64,000 nucleotides of DNA, taken from NCBI GenBank assembly GCA_034509925.1, contig CM067532.1, positions 3,800,142 to 3,864,141 of the forward strand. The letters are read 5' to 3'. Position numbers and translations under genes: made by a program. The notes under the pieces were generated by a model. It worked only from the letters and a program-made list of their open reading frames with translations, was not told the origin of the DNA and ran no database searches. The first letter of the stretch is position 1; every line of letters starts with the position of its first letter. This DNA comes from Hirudinaria manillensis (taxonomy: Eukaryota > Annelida > Clitellata > Hirudinida > Hirudinidae). Shown here one piece after another: positions 24,926-38,523 of the stretch.

Positions 24926-26943
24926 ACATGAGTGAGCCAACAAGAGCTTTCACAGTTATTATAAATATAAAATGACTACTGCATATGAATAAATATGAAT
25001 TTACATAACTCCATTTACTTTTTTAAATTTGTTTGTGCCTTAAATATAGAAGCTTTTTAGAAACTTGACCTGCTTGGCCACTTTCCCCCACTTGCAGTCA
25101 CTCCAGGTATTTCTTCTACTTCCATTCCTGGACCTGACAGTCTTGCCTCATTTTTTACATTTTTCATTCCATAACTGAAATCCAATAAATTCAAACCCAT
25201 AATTACTTCAGTTCTCATACTGGTCATCATCCAACCCATGAAAATATTATAGAAAAGTTTTAAGGTGATTTAAATGCTACTAACCTCTCCCAGATTTTAA
25301 TGTCTGAGCAGATATCATCCATTACATCTATCAAAGTAGATTCAGTAAGTTTGAAGTTCAATGAAGGATGCCTTTGATTATAGGATGATAAACCTTTCCA
25401 CAGCTTATAAGTACATATGGTTTGGTAAGTTTAAATAACATCCTAATTAGGTTAGAACTATTTAATCCTCCAGTAATTCTACTATTCACTTCCACTATCA
25501 GTAGTAGTCAACATAAATTGATTTTCTTGACTCATAAGCAAACCTAAACATGGGATCATCTTTCAGTTCCTAGCATCAATAAGTAGGTATATATTAAACA
25601 GTATAACGTGACAAATAAACCTGGAAAGATACGGCGATGCAAGCATCACATTGGAGTTCCTGAGGTACAAATGGGCTATTCATCATTTCATCATTCATAT
25701 CATGTCCTCCAAATTGAATGGTGCCGGATATGCCATCGCTATCCTGGTGCACGATTTCGGCAACGCAAAAACTCATTAGTAAGCAGATCGCTAATGCATT
25801 CCGCATCATGGAACTCATATCGGCACGGACCTTTCGCCCCGGTTGTTTCCTACATAATATTCATGAGCGTAGTGTTGGGAGGAACATTTCAAAGGTTTCG
25901 TTTAGGCACAATTTAGTAAAGTGAGCACTCTCTACTTGGAAGATGTAGTTACATATTTTAAAGTCAAGCGTCTTATTTCTAATAGTTCACAATGTGAAGC
26001 CGGGTTCCGTATCTCGAGTTGTTGCAGTTGTCAGTCGTCAATTTCGGCCTATATAGACCATCAGAATATGAAAAACGTTTTAAAATAGCGGCTATTTAAA
26101 TAAGAAATATAAATAATAAATAAAAATAGCTTATTTAAAGAATTAAAAGTAAAATTATACATTATCTACAACCCACACTTGGTTGAACAATTAAAACAGC
26201 CGGCAAGCGCAAACTAAAGGAGCCTGTATGGGAACTACAGGGTCTAAAAACAAACACGAATGATGGGTACCCGCCACATTTACCCGCGGGTTGTAGGTAA
26301 CCACGAGGATAGCCCAGCTGAAACCCCGCACGTTAACCATACGTAGCCCACGCGAAATTATTCTTTACCAATTTACAATAAGTTGCTCGTGAAACAAATG
26401 CTTGCGAGTATATAAAATGTTTATTGAGAAATAATTGTCATAATTTTCTTTCTACTTATGGGACCTTTGTCTTGGGCATTTGAAAACCACTTTCGCAATT
26501 CAACTTCAAAACCTTGTTTGGTGGCAATACAAGTGCATGGGTTACTTTTTATTACCCCTTTAATTCATAAAAAAAAATTAGTTACTTCAGAAATATCTAC
26601 AATTATAGCCTTTTCACCCATCAAACAACTGAGACTGCCCAAAGGCTTTTTTTCAGTGCTGCCATGTTATGTTGCATTTTCTGGCCATGTCTTCTGTTAC
26701 AATTGCTCTCCTCATTGTAAACTCAGTGTTGTATCCAACATAGTATGCAAAGAAAATCTGGAATGCATATCAAAATGTAACTGAAGATAACAATAAAAAA
26801 TGTAAAATTTTCACCGACCACTAGTTTCGTATAGAAAGAACAAAAGAAGCTTTTGTCGTCGGCAAACAAAATGAAATAAAAAAAATTGAAGCTTGGCGCA
26901 AATCATTTATGTAGAAACCAGAGTGAAGTCTTGAGGTACTCCG

Positions 26944-28324
26944 CATGTTATATTCTGGACGGTTGACTATATTTAGAAAGAAGACTCATTGGTTTCTGTC
27001 GGATAAGTAAAATTTTTACCATTTAAGAATAATCCCTCTAATTCCATAGTATTCCAGTTGTTTAAGTTTTCATGGCTGACAGTCTCAAAGGCTTTCGACA
27101 AATCTAAGAATATGCCACTGGAAAGTTTTTTCTGGTCATTAGACTCAGCAATTATGGCATGTAACTGAGTCAATACCATAGAAGTTGATTGTCCTTTCGT
27201 GAACCCACATTGGTTACCAGAAGTAATTTAGAATTTGCTGAGGTAGCTGTAGAGCCTCTCATGCATAACTTTTTAAAAAAAAGTTTGAGAAGTATTTTAG
27301 GACTGAGATTAGATGATGAGACCAGTCTGTAATTGCTGGTCATATGTGTTGAGTTTTTAAGCTTAAAAACTTGTTTTGTTAGAATAGTTTGAATTATTAT
27401 ATTATTGGTTTTTGGTTTCACTCTCTGCTGTTTCACTTCTTCTTCCTGTAAATAAAGATGGTCCGTTGTAGCTGGACTTTAAATTCGATCTATTTGAAGT
27501 TTATTTCAACAATATGTTTGCTGTCGTACTTAAAGATTGGAATTACTTTGGCCTTTTTCAAAACAAATGGGAAGCAATAGTTGTAGATTTCCTGAAATTT
27601 ATTGGTGAAAGACTGATAGGCAGATGTCGCATTATTTTGTACTGCATCCATAGGCCTAATGACAGCCATCCAATCCACTTCCTTCAGTAACTCATTGAAA
27701 CTAGTATTTTCTGGGTTTTCTAAAGCATCTGGCTCTTGCTTTTCTGAGTTCGATGGGAGAAGTAAGCCTTAAGTGAAAAATATTTCGGTAAGTGATCGGG
27801 TATGACGCTTACTACAATTTTCCTAATAGAATGGCACAATAGTTGGTGAAAATATTATCAATACAAAAGGAATTTGTGGCTCCTTTTCTGGTTGGTGTTG
27901 AGAATACTTGAAGGACAAATTAGGAGGACATAAGAAAATCCTCTGTTTTGTTATTTTGATCAAGAATGTTGAAGTCACCCAATATGATCAAGCTTTTGTT
28001 TTTTCTATCAAGGTCAGCATTTGACTTAATTCCCTGATAAAAGTCTGGACATTGGTATCGGGGGTCTGTGGACGACACGAACCATTAAATCCCTCGATTT
28101 GTCGCATTCAATAGAAATTAATACAAACTCAAAATTTTTGAGTTTATTTTCAAGGTTCACCACTTTTATTCTCTCTTCCAACAAAAATCCAAAACCACCT
28201 CCTTTCTTGTCTTTACGACATTTGTACACAATATGTACGAATACTCCATATTAGATCGGAAGGACAGACAAAAGATCTGTTGAAATCAAATCATGATTTC
28301 TCCAAATCAGGAAGGCTATGAACC
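26944..28324 (-). mobile_element. Non-LTR retrotransposon remnant, unit B copy
   Basis: Duplicate of 12880-14260, with the same endonuclease and RT motif fragments on the minus strand. Confidence 0.75.
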
Positions 28325-28428
28325 CAAGTTGTCCCAACCTTTCACTCATTCTATAGTAAACATGACCACCCCACGTCCACGTTGAGAAAATTGTACTCAT
28401 TGGCAATGGACTAATAATCTATGAGGTT

Positions 28429-28564
28429 GAGGCTGCCCCTGAAATGCTTCCGCACGAAAAACAAAGATGTCTACGTCACCTATGTCCGACCAATCCTCAA
28501 ATACTGTTATCAAATTTGGAGCCCATATACCAAGCAGCAAAACACATACAGTTGAATGATTGGC
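28429..28564 (+). mobile_element. LINE RT C-terminal fragment, unit B copy
   Basis: Duplicate of 14365-14500. The direct repeats at 28835 and 29045 follow. From there to 29669 no gene is seen; the stretch includes the SNRNP35 3' flank, with minus-strand AATAAA-like sites near 29431-29450. Confidence 0.65.
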
Positions 28565-29669
28565 AAGAGCGTGGCAGCACCCCTCCGACCAAGAGGGCTT
28601 TTTTGGTTTCCTGGTCGATTTCATCAAAGAACTATCTTTGGCTACTGGCCGGGAGTGATTGTTCCTCGTCCTTTTTGGAGCTGAAATCATGCTCTTATCG
28701 ATTTGGATAATATGTTCCGGACCTCCAATGAGTAATAGATTACTTCTAACACAATAGAGACAGAAGTCTCAATCAATTTGGCCGATGTTTGCATCTAGAA
28801 CCAACATCCATAGATCAAGATCTTTTACCGCATAATTGGGGTTTTTGTTCGTTTGACCATTACGGGTAAAACCTTTTAATCCACCCTTGCTTATGCATCA
28901 TTACCGCGTTTTAGTCATTCTCGAGAATTATGTATTGTTTATAATTTCTTTGTAACTTTAAATACAAATTAGTACCCAATACATTACTGAGCCTAGGTGA
29001 TGTCGCCGGATTCAGAGGCTCTTATTGGACAGTCAGTTTCCGCGTAATTGGGGTTTTTGTTCGTTTAACTTGAACCTAGCAGCAATTTTGAGTAAATATT
29101 TTATTTATTAATATTTATAATTTCTAGCTATTTATAACCAACAATTAGTTTTTACTGTATTAATAGGCGGAGCTGCATATTTAAAACTATAAATGATATG
29201 CAAGCGGATGGAGCTACGATTGCTCCGATGTTTTGAACGCAGATAAGGGGTTAATTCCCACACGGGAATACCGTATGGTCTTAGTAAGACGTGTCCTTCC
29301 ACCTTCCCGACCCTTTACTCCAATTTTAACACGTTAACACCTTTGCTGCCTTTCCAGGGGACAGCATAGTCTACTGGAAGTGATAATGGGGAGAAAGTTT
29401 TCGTTCAATATTTCTGATTTACAACTTAATAAATGTCATTTATTTATAATGTAAAATTAGTTTAAAAATGAAGCAACTTAAAAATAAATTCTTGTGAAAA
29501 ATGGAATAAATATATTTATATATAATTTGCCTTTATATTGTCAGATTTGCCAAACACCAACAGTGAAACTGATATTTACAGGTTTCATTTAGGTAAAACA
29601 GTTTTAACTTAATTAGGGTTGATGTGAATTTTACTGTTCAATTAAACAAATGGACTGGCAAAAAACAAT

Positions 29670-31015
29670 TCATTCAGGTGTTAATGATAACTGAGACCTA
29701 ACAAACTTCTTGGATGATTTTCTGGCCAGATCTTCTCTGTAGTAGGAACTGTTTCTATTGTGTTTAGATCTACTAGCCTCTCTTTCATAATTTTGAGTAA
29801 CTAGTTCTTGTGAAGATGTCAAATTTTGTGTTTTTCTTAAATAAGTATTGTTTCTTTTTTGGCTGGATTCTCTACTCCTTGACCTTCTCCTGGAACCAAC
29901 TGAGTTGTTCTTGTGTGCAATAACGTGATCTAATCTGTTAGATTCAGTGATTTTGTCAGTGTTACGGTGGTAACCACATATTTTAGAATTTTTAGCAGTA
30001 GTATGACTTTGCCCTTGAGTCTTGTTCCTTGTTTCTTTGCCATTTATATCAGATGCTATGGTGATGCCTTTAAAATCTTTTCCTGTCAAGTTGCTTGAGA
30101 ATAGATATTTATTCCCATTATTTTGATCCTGATCTTGAATTGTCTTTGCAGTATCAATGTAATTTTTCCTATCATAATTACATTTGGTTGGGATCAGGAT
30201 TGGTTTTCTGAATGGACGTTCAGCTCCACCAAATCTCAGTTGACCAGATTCCTTCTTCCCACCTAAACCCCCACCAAATCTCCTTGGAATCCATCCTGCT
30301 AGATTTCGCTCACATTCAAACATCACAATTATTGTTCTGTCATCAAGTACAGAATGGTTTAGTTTATTAATGGCATATTTTGCATCAGATCTACTGGTAT
30401 ACTCAACAAAACAGTACCCCTTTGAGAAGCCAGTGATGAAATCTCTCACCATCCTGAATCTCCTTATCTGTCAAAATCAATTTCAACATAAATTACAAAA
30501 GAGTAAACAGTATTGGCAATAATTTAAAGTAGCTAAGTGTGTGAGTTATTTTGTTAAATATGAGTGGTTCTAAGTGACTATTGGCATTCCTTTATAAATT
30601 CGCCTTTATTGTTACTGTTATAAATCACAACTATCAGAGCCCCAGAAGTTGAATTGAGAATACAGGAATTGATTCCACGCATCATGTTTATCGTTAAACA
30701 TCGTTTAACTAATTAAAAGCAATCTATAGCTACATTTTTCAATATAAGATATTATAAAAATAAAAGCTTCCAAAAGGATACCTGGCCACACTTTGAGAAA
30801 ACATTTCTTATTCGATTCTCATCAGTAGCGTAATTTAATCGTCCAATAAAAATTGTACATCCAGGATCTCCCTGAACAGCAATGTTTGGCTTATAGCACG
30901 AATTCAGTGCTCTAACAATGCCGCGATCGTGCGGATCTACGTCTGTCGCATCGATACTGCCTGCAAGAATGGGATCGTATTTTTGAGCAATTGGAGACCA
31001 TTCGCTAGTATTCAT
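29670..31015 (-). CDS. SNRNP35: U11/U12 snRNP 35 kDa protein
   Basis: This protein of the minor spliceosome's U11/U12 di-snRNP helps recognise U12-type introns in the nucleus. Exon 1 is 30782-31015 (78 codons) and exon 2 is 29670-30467, together 343 residues. The start MNTSEWSPIAQKYDP lines up with human MNDWMPIAKEYDP. The RRM spans about residues 50-130, with RNP2 IFIGRL (55-60) and RNP1 KGYCFVEY (94-101). Next come GWIPRR and the family signature [17 protein letters not shown], then an Arg/Ser-rich tail longer than in human (about 246 residues total there). The intron 30468-30781 starts GTATCCTTT, a perfect U12-type donor, and ends GACAG. The gene is complete, and the right breakpoint of the duplication falls within exon 2. 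Confidence 0.95.
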
Positions 31016-33680
31016 TGAAAATGTTAGAAGTGTGACAATACACCATACAAAGTCTTCTAGATCCGACCGTCCAAAGATGTTTATTTTAGTTGTTTACAAT
31101 AAGTAATAATCATAAAATTTTAAAAATAAGCTTTAGGGCATTACGTTAAATTTTGTTTAAAATATAATAGTTTAAATTAATAGTTATTAATGGCTTGCAT
31201 TCCCTAATGATTAAATTAATTTATTCTAATCGTTAGTAATGGTATGCACCACGGGTTATAAGCACGATTGGATTTGTAGGAGAGCAATAAATTTTAATGT
31301 AAATTCGACTTACCCAACTTGTAGGGATTTTTTTTTTGTGTCTGATCAAGCTAATATTTTCGATTTTTTTTTTTACTTTATCCACTCCAGACGAGGTTTT
31401 TGTTTTCGGGGGTGAAAAGTAATTGTGAATCGTTAACTTCTTTGACTGGGCGAACTAGTTGGAATTAATTTTCATATCAAAATAGGATATTCATGTTATA
31501 TATGTTGAACCAGTTCGAACATTTAAAAAAATTAACAATTACATTTACATTTATTTAGCCAATCTTTAACATGCACGATTTTATCCAAAAGGAATGTAAG
31601 GGCACCAACAAACAAACCATCAGACACACGATAGCAAACTAGCGGCCAGATTAATAAAATGAAATGAAATTAAAGAATAATTAGAATTAAAAGAGTATCT
31701 AGGAGAGAATGAGAAATTTGATAAAAAATAAAATACTATGAAAGCAAAAGAAATAGAATCAATGGGATTTCATAAATAGGTGAGCTTTCAGTTTGTGGCG
31801 GAAGGTCTCTGACGACTGCGCCAGACTATTACATCATTAATTTGTTATTTATTATATAAAAATCTCAGATAAGTAGGTAAAAGTTAAACACACAAACAGT
31901 GTTGGTACGTTTGCAACCCACCCGAAGGTGGTGCATGTTACGCGGAGGTGGGGCAAGTTACTTGCTGGACCCCCCTCTTCAACCAACTATTGTGGTTTTA
32001 GTTTTTGAGATGGAGAATTTTTACTATTAGCGATTTTGTAGCCAAGATACAAAGCTTAAACGTGGTTCACAACGATTTTAGTTTACTGAGTTAATAAAAA
32101 CGTGCGACGACGAAATTTGAAAAGTGGTGCATATAGCCTCGCTCTCTCCTATGAGTTTCATTCACTGCAGAATTCAACAAGGTGATTGTCTTCTTGGAAA
32201 CAGGCAATGGTGCAGCAAAGGAGAGGCCAGGGCGGAATTTTGGTGGTAAAAATAAAAATATCTTAAATTTAAGGAATTTATATTTTATTTAATACTAAAA
32301 TGAGTTTTCACAGCCGAAATATGCTACCGTTTGTAGCGACAATTTTCGACTAATAGCCACAGTCTAAAATTAAATATTTGAACATTTGAAAATACAGATT
32401 TTGAGGGTTTTCCGGATTTTTGAGGGTCATAATTGTAAGAGGGGGGCAACAACTCGAACAAAGAGGGGCGGCATAAATAGTTGGTACCACTGGGCACAGG
32501 AAACTGCTGTCTAGGTTTTTCAACAGCATGAAGGCATTATTTTTGTTCCTCTTGAGTTTTAATGACTGATCTGAGGTTCTACATCAGTTACCTTTGGTCT
32601 TATCTTGTAAAGACTGACGCTATAGAAGTATACATGGCTCAGTGCTGTCCCAGCTGCAAGGATATAGCTGCATATTGACTTCCAGGTTTTTTTTATGATT
32701 ATGCAGAGCCTTCTCACATCAATGTAATGTACAAAGAACCGTTACGGCATCATCCGTTTTATAAAAAGAAATACATAGGTAACCAATTTTCATTGGCTTC
32801 CTCACCATTTTGACCTGATTCTTTTTTCCAAACATCAAACATTACAAGCAACTGAATTGTTGCTAATGTGCCTCAAGGAAACAGGGGACTGATTCCATCT
32901 GGCAAAATGCGCTCTAAATAGATATTTACATACAATGAAAATTAAATACTAAATCTGATCTCGGGAAAGCAATTATTCATTTCCTTATAGAATGATTGGG
33001 CCAATAAAAATAAGAACATTTAGATCTATAACATAGATTGTATCAACTGATTTTTTTTTAAATCTGTGGCATATCATGAACTTTTAAAGTTTAGCAGTTT
33101 TTGTTTTTTTATGTACTTTGTTCTCGTTATTAACTTATACGTCATTAATATAATTCATGAAATAGTTGTTCATTAATAAAATTCTTTTTCTCTTATCATT
33201 TCTTCAAGACAAACTAGCTCGTCTTTCTTATTTTAATTAATTATCCATAATTCGTTTTTTTTACCAATACCTGTGAAACTAGAGGAGTCTCTTAAGTGAT
33301 TTTAGAGTAAATGTTTTCAAACTCGATTCATTTAAGAACAATTGGCTAGCATAGTTAATGATAAGGACGCGTGCCTTTCTGTATGCTTTTTGGAAAAATT
33401 TAACATGAGCACACACATTCTTAAGGATCAAAATGAAAGCTTAAATAAGTCAAGAGACGTAATCACAAGTAATAACAGTTGTATCTCTGTCCAGGAAACG
33501 ACATTTTGACACGTACAATCATTTGACCTCAGCCAAGACCCTAGGAGAACAGCACAACTCTTAATTGTTACAGCAATTTCAGTATGGGAGTTGAATGAAT
33601 GGATAAGTGACATCACGTTCTTATAAGTTGTTATATGGTTATTCTATTGCTTTGTTCAAAGTTCTTATAAAAATTAAAAA
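31016..33680. other. SNRNP35 upstream and intergenic sequence
   Basis: AT-rich with no supported gene. A block near 32205-32270 (GGCGGAATTTTGGTGGTAAA) resembles one near 47705-47750 and is probably a dispersed repeat. The phrase AATAGGATATTCATGTTA occurs near 31481 and again near 34506. Confidence 0.4.
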
Positions 33681-33682
33681 TT

Positions 33683-33700
33683 AAATAAATAAATAAATAA
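33683..33700. repeat. (AAAT)n microsatellite
   Basis: About four AAAT units followed by an AAT-rich stretch. Confidence 0.8.
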
Positions 33701-36131
33701 CAATAATAATATTTGATATGGCCAATACAATAACAATGGGTATCCGAACAGTTAAACAACTGTACAAAACAGTGGACGGGTATGAACTCGAATCATTTTC
33801 CAATGCCATTGGACAAAGTGAATGGTTAATTGACGAATTGGCAGAATGACGTCGGTGCAATAGATCAAATGTGTGAAGGTTCTCTGCACTGCTGGCTGTC
33901 GGACTGAAGAGTCGCCGGACCACATTAAAAGCCGCGCCAGGTTACCGATGGCACTCGACGTCAGTAATAACTCCTTATTAAAATGATAGGATTCTTACCT
34001 GAAAAAATTGAATTCATCGTCAGCATGATGTGGCAGTGGCATCGGACTTAAATAAAATACATGCTTCAAAAATAGTAATGTGTGACATCGCGGGAATCCA
34101 CCAATGGATGAAGGAAAATAATCAGATGCCGGAACAACGAAAGGAAAGGTACTATATCACCGCCCTGATCTTAAACTGGAGAGGAGCAATCGCAGAGGAA
34201 TCTTGATGAATTTGGAAGAGATGTGGAGTCTCAAGAAGGTTCTTCATGTGGACTTCCATCAAAACCATGCAGGGGAACTACAGACTTTGGATTTGTTTGA
34301 ATTTGGACTGGTTTGGAATTTTCAAAAATGATGAGGAATAGAAGAAAATGAACCTAATGACATTTTGAATGAACTTAATTTTTTTTTTCAATGTTCTAAC
34401 GGAATTACGAAGACCCATTTACAGACCTAAAATATTAACGATTCAGATTATGAACTGAATGATTTTTGGTATGGTTTAGCTGAGTTAATTAAAACAATAA
34501 ATAATAATAGGATATTCATGTTAATATTATTGCTCTCTTGCAATTCAACGTGTACAACATTTGTAAAAACTAGGTTCGACATCAGTTGATAATTAATGTT
34601 TGTAACAATCGTTCTAATTAATTGCTATTAAATAATTATAATTAAACTTCCTCATCTAACTTCCCGATACTGAATTTAAATCCTGGTGATTTATATAGCG
34701 GTTCATCGGAACTAGCTTTAAATGCAAAGTTGCTTTGCAATTCTACTCGTACATCGATGCCTGCCTGTTTCTTGTAACTGGCATGTCATACACGCGAACA
34801 ATCATGTCAAGTTTGAGCGTGGGAAAAGGATGGATTGAAATAAGATGCTTAACATTGTCATGGTTGATAATGAGAAGGTAATAACCTTCACTTTAGCACT
34901 TTTTAATATAAATTTTAGGAGATTTCTTATCGAGATAAATTTTCATATATAAATTTAAAAGGGACGTCTTGAAGTTAATCAAATTAAAAACTTATTCAAC
35001 CAAATTTCATGAAGTCATTGAATTTTATTTCTCTTTTGATTTGGCACAATTTCCCGCTAGTTCGATTCTATTATAGAAAATAATTAAATATTATTGAACT
35101 GAACTTTGTATAATATACGTTCTAAAAGAAGAAAATTTGATGCAAATTTTGAAATACATGAAATGATTCCACTGGTCCCGTAAAGCTGCTTGCAAATTAA
35201 ATATGGTTTTGAATTCAAGGGTTTCATTTCCTAGGCAGTTATGAGACTAAAGAAAAGATAAATAAAAATTGACAAATAGTTGCATAATTAATTACTTTAA
35301 AATAAACCTCATAGCAACAATTGTTGTCAGTTCGACGAATTTAAAGAAATAAAACAAAAATAATTTTACAAAGTTAAAAGGGGCATTTATTTTAAATTAC
35401 AATAAATTATGAAATTCGATAGAACGTATGCAACTGCAATTAATTACTCACATTTTAATATAGAATTAATAACGTTTCACTCAACGATGCAATTTAACTT
35501 ATATTTCTCTCGAAAAGTTATTTTTCAGTGAGTTTATTTAATAAAATTATCAGTTATGCAAATAAATAAAACTAAGCCTTCATTGATTATAGTCTATCAA
35601 CTTAACTTCTCCTACGGTACTCATTAGAATTTGTAATGTGGCTTCCTTTTCCTATAAGACGATACGAATGACAAATGTCTCATGCTGGGACAGCAATTCT
35701 TAGACAAACTTTGTTCTCACAAAATTATGGAAGTGTTTCACTAGAAATTTCCAACCATCGTACTTAATGTGTTATTACAAAAGACGTTTATACACAATGA
35801 TTTGATAATTCATTTAGTAATTTAAACATTACATTTATTGTGAATAAATTGAATGACATCAACACCATGGTCATAGAAAACATCGGCTGAAGGACATTAA
35901 ATACTTTTAAAGGAGTTATTCGATATTAAATTTCTGTTTCGATCAACAACACGCTTGCTGATACCGTTCAATGAACTAATCGTGTCGGAGTTCTTACGCG
36001 TTATAGCTCAACAGATATTGGTCGTCAAACACATCGAGAACCAATCAGAAGGACGTTTTAAAACGTGTTCCAACCAATAGAAAAAGAGACAAACTAATGA
36101 TTAGAGTGAGTCAAGGTGTCTGTTAGGATGA
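33701..36131. other. Intergenic, nothing recognised
   Basis: Only short ORFs without family resemblance on both strands. The 33.7-34.3 kb part is less AT-rich and may be transposon debris, but no terminal repeats were found. Confidence 0.4.
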
Positions 36132-36304
36132 TATAAATTTAGGGAAAACAATGAAAATAACGAGACATATAATCGAAAAGCACATTCGGATTTTGATTTG
36201 ATTCTTATAAGCATTTCCATTATTTCATAGAATATCGAAGACCAAAACTTTAAGCCTTATTTTAAGTACTGGGTCTTCAATTTATTATTCGAAAATCATC
36301 AAAG
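36132..36304 (+). promoter_or_regulatory. Candidate promoter and non-coding first exon of the Mecom-like gene
   Basis: TATAAA at 36132-36137 is followed about 170 bp later by a strong donor, AAAG|GTGAGC (donor at 36305). The next strong plus-strand acceptor, tacaattttgcag, ends at 38523, one base before the ATG of the zinc-finger gene. A 5' UTR exon spliced over a 2.2-kb intron is therefore plausible. This is inference from signal spacing only. Confidence 0.35.
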
Positions 36305-38523
36305 GTGAGCTCTCTTGTTTAATAGCTGTACATTTGAAATATTTTTCAGCGATTTCGATTGCAGTGCTACAATATGTTGCATTAACTCTAATTAACTTTA
36401 CTGATTTCATGCAATTTCAATATTCATTTAAAATATTTCCTGCTCGGATCTCAAAATAAAGCTTTGATAACGATTTCCATTCGTTTGAACATCTGCATTG
36501 ACTTCTAGCAAATATTTTCCCGTTTAAACATGTTCAGACAACTGAAGAATGAATATGCAAAGTTGTTTAATGTATGACTATTGTTATTATTGTTGTTATT
36601 ATTATTAATGATATTATGAGAAGAGGAAATTGCAAACGACGACGGAATACTGTGAAGCCTTAATAAGATAATTATGATCTTGTGGAGCCAAGAATAATCT
36701 TTTTTTTTAAAAGCTTGATATTACCAGTTCTACCAGAGTGTGCATCCGTTTGGCGACGCGAGTAAAAACGTGATGTAACTTGTGTCGTTTCACAATTTTA
36801 GAAAGATGCCATGACGTAATGTTTCATCAAGGCATTTCGGTGCGCTATACAAAATATGCGATAACTTTATAAGTTCAAATTGTTTGCAATGTTTCATTTG
36901 AGCTAAATCCTACCTGCATCGTTTGTACAAAGAGCAGATATTTGCTGTTGTTATTACTGCTATCATTAAAGCCATTAGGTTGACATCATTTGAAAAGAGT
37001 TCTAAGGTGTGTCTCTTGGTGTAAAAAGCAGAGCGTGAAATGAAATCTAATCTCTGGGACGTTGAGAATGGTAGCTGTTGAAATAATAGAATGAATATAT
37101 TTCAACAATAACGCTCTTTACGACGGTTCCTTTTTTAAGTTTTCTTAGAACAAACCGCTCTGACATTTTAATCGGAGTTTGAGAGAAAATGACAGGTACA
37201 TTGAAAGGAATGGGATGAATTGCTTGCCATAAAATAATGGATGCATTGAAATATAATCTTTGGAAAGATCAATCTTTTAAAGAAACTCTCATCACACCAC
37301 GGATTGAATGCGTGAACGATTGAAGTCGGTGTTGAAGTAACCTTCGCTTTTGAAGCCGCCAAAAGATGTACGTGTGATCCTATCTTTTCACTGTTTTCGT
37401 TAGACAGGTATTCGTTGTAATTTATTGGGCTTGTCTCACCACAGTTGTATCGTTTTAGATCAGACGATTGATTCGTGGTCGTAAACTTCGAATTGTTGAC
37501 GACGATGCAGATGGCCGTCGACAATTTGTTACTGAGGATTACTGTGGGCAACAGTGCACCTAAAAATATTGGCCAATTTGCTTAGCAACGTCTTTAGAAT
37601 TAGTTTGTTTTTTTGGGGACCAGCTTAATTATAAAATTCCATCAGGATTCATTATGACGAATTGCACATTGAATGTTAGTTTTTTTGTCATTTTGTTATT
37701 ATGTAAATTATGGACCTTATTATTCTTTTCGATACCATATTTTTCTTGATTTAATTCGTGTCTTTGTTAATCAACAAATATTTAAAAAAAATCAAAATAT
37801 CAATAATCGATAGATCGAACTTCAGAGTGACTGAGTTATTAGGTAATCAATTATATTTATGGCAGTATTTACCTCAGTCTTTAAGGTTCTGCTCAGTTTC
37901 CAAGCATCTTAATTTAAATATGTGATCAGTAATATTGAAATAGTCAACAGCAATGTCTTCAAATAGAAATGCTTAAATTTTAAAGAAATGAAATAATGTT
38001 GCAAAATAAACGATTATTATTAAAGTTACAAAAATTTCGTGAAGTAACTTTAATTTAACTTAAGATAGTGATTCTTAAACTGGACATATAAAAGAGAAAT
38101 CGGACAATGTTGAACCTGGCGCGGTCAACAGGATGCATAGGATATGGCTCCATTAAAGAAGAATTGAGAAATCAATTCCGCCCATCAAGTGACATGTCCG
38201 ATAGATCAAGACACCCCCTTGAAACAAATCACCTTTTCCTAGTGATTCTTTTATGAGAGAATTATTCACCTCCCATCTTATTATTTCTTAGTAAAAAGAT
38301 TGCGATCATTATCATTATCTATATTTTCACCATGTTAATTCGTTAATTAGTTGTATAAACTCTTGCAAGAGAATTGAGTTCCTATCAGAGCCGCAACAAA
38401 AGCGAAACGTTAACCATTCGGCCACCGACTTTCGCTACTGGTATTGTAATTATTAATCGTTATTAGTTCACCGTATTAATTCTTTAATTGGACAGTCTCT
38501 AATAACAGGTTACAATTTTGCAG

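Larger units (their letters stand above)
16263..30326. repeat. Tandem segmental duplication, unit B (14,064 bp)
   Basis: This is the direct repeat of 2184-16262. At the join the sequence reads CATCAC-AATT-TTTACATC. CATCACAATT belongs to SNRNP35 exon 2 (compare 30321-30330) and AATTTTTACATC to the INTS12 intron (compare 2184-2195), leaving AATT shared. It contains the second copies of every element described in unit A. Confidence 0.97.

Noticed and set aside
2184..30326. Two functional INTS12 and two functional SNRNP35 genes
   Set aside because: Each inner copy lacks its 5' exon(s), so only one complete SNRNP35 and one INTS12 locus with upstream PHD sequence are present.
37168..37551. 127-codon minus-strand ORF
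   Set aside because: It lies in the proposed intron upstream of the zinc-finger gene, has low-complexity Ser/Asn composition and no recognisable motif; likely chance.
38518..38523. Upstream TTG start for the zinc-finger gene, two codons before ATG
   Set aside because: TTG is not a normal eukaryotic start, and these bases form the end of a splice acceptor (ttttgcag). ATG at 38524 is preferred.
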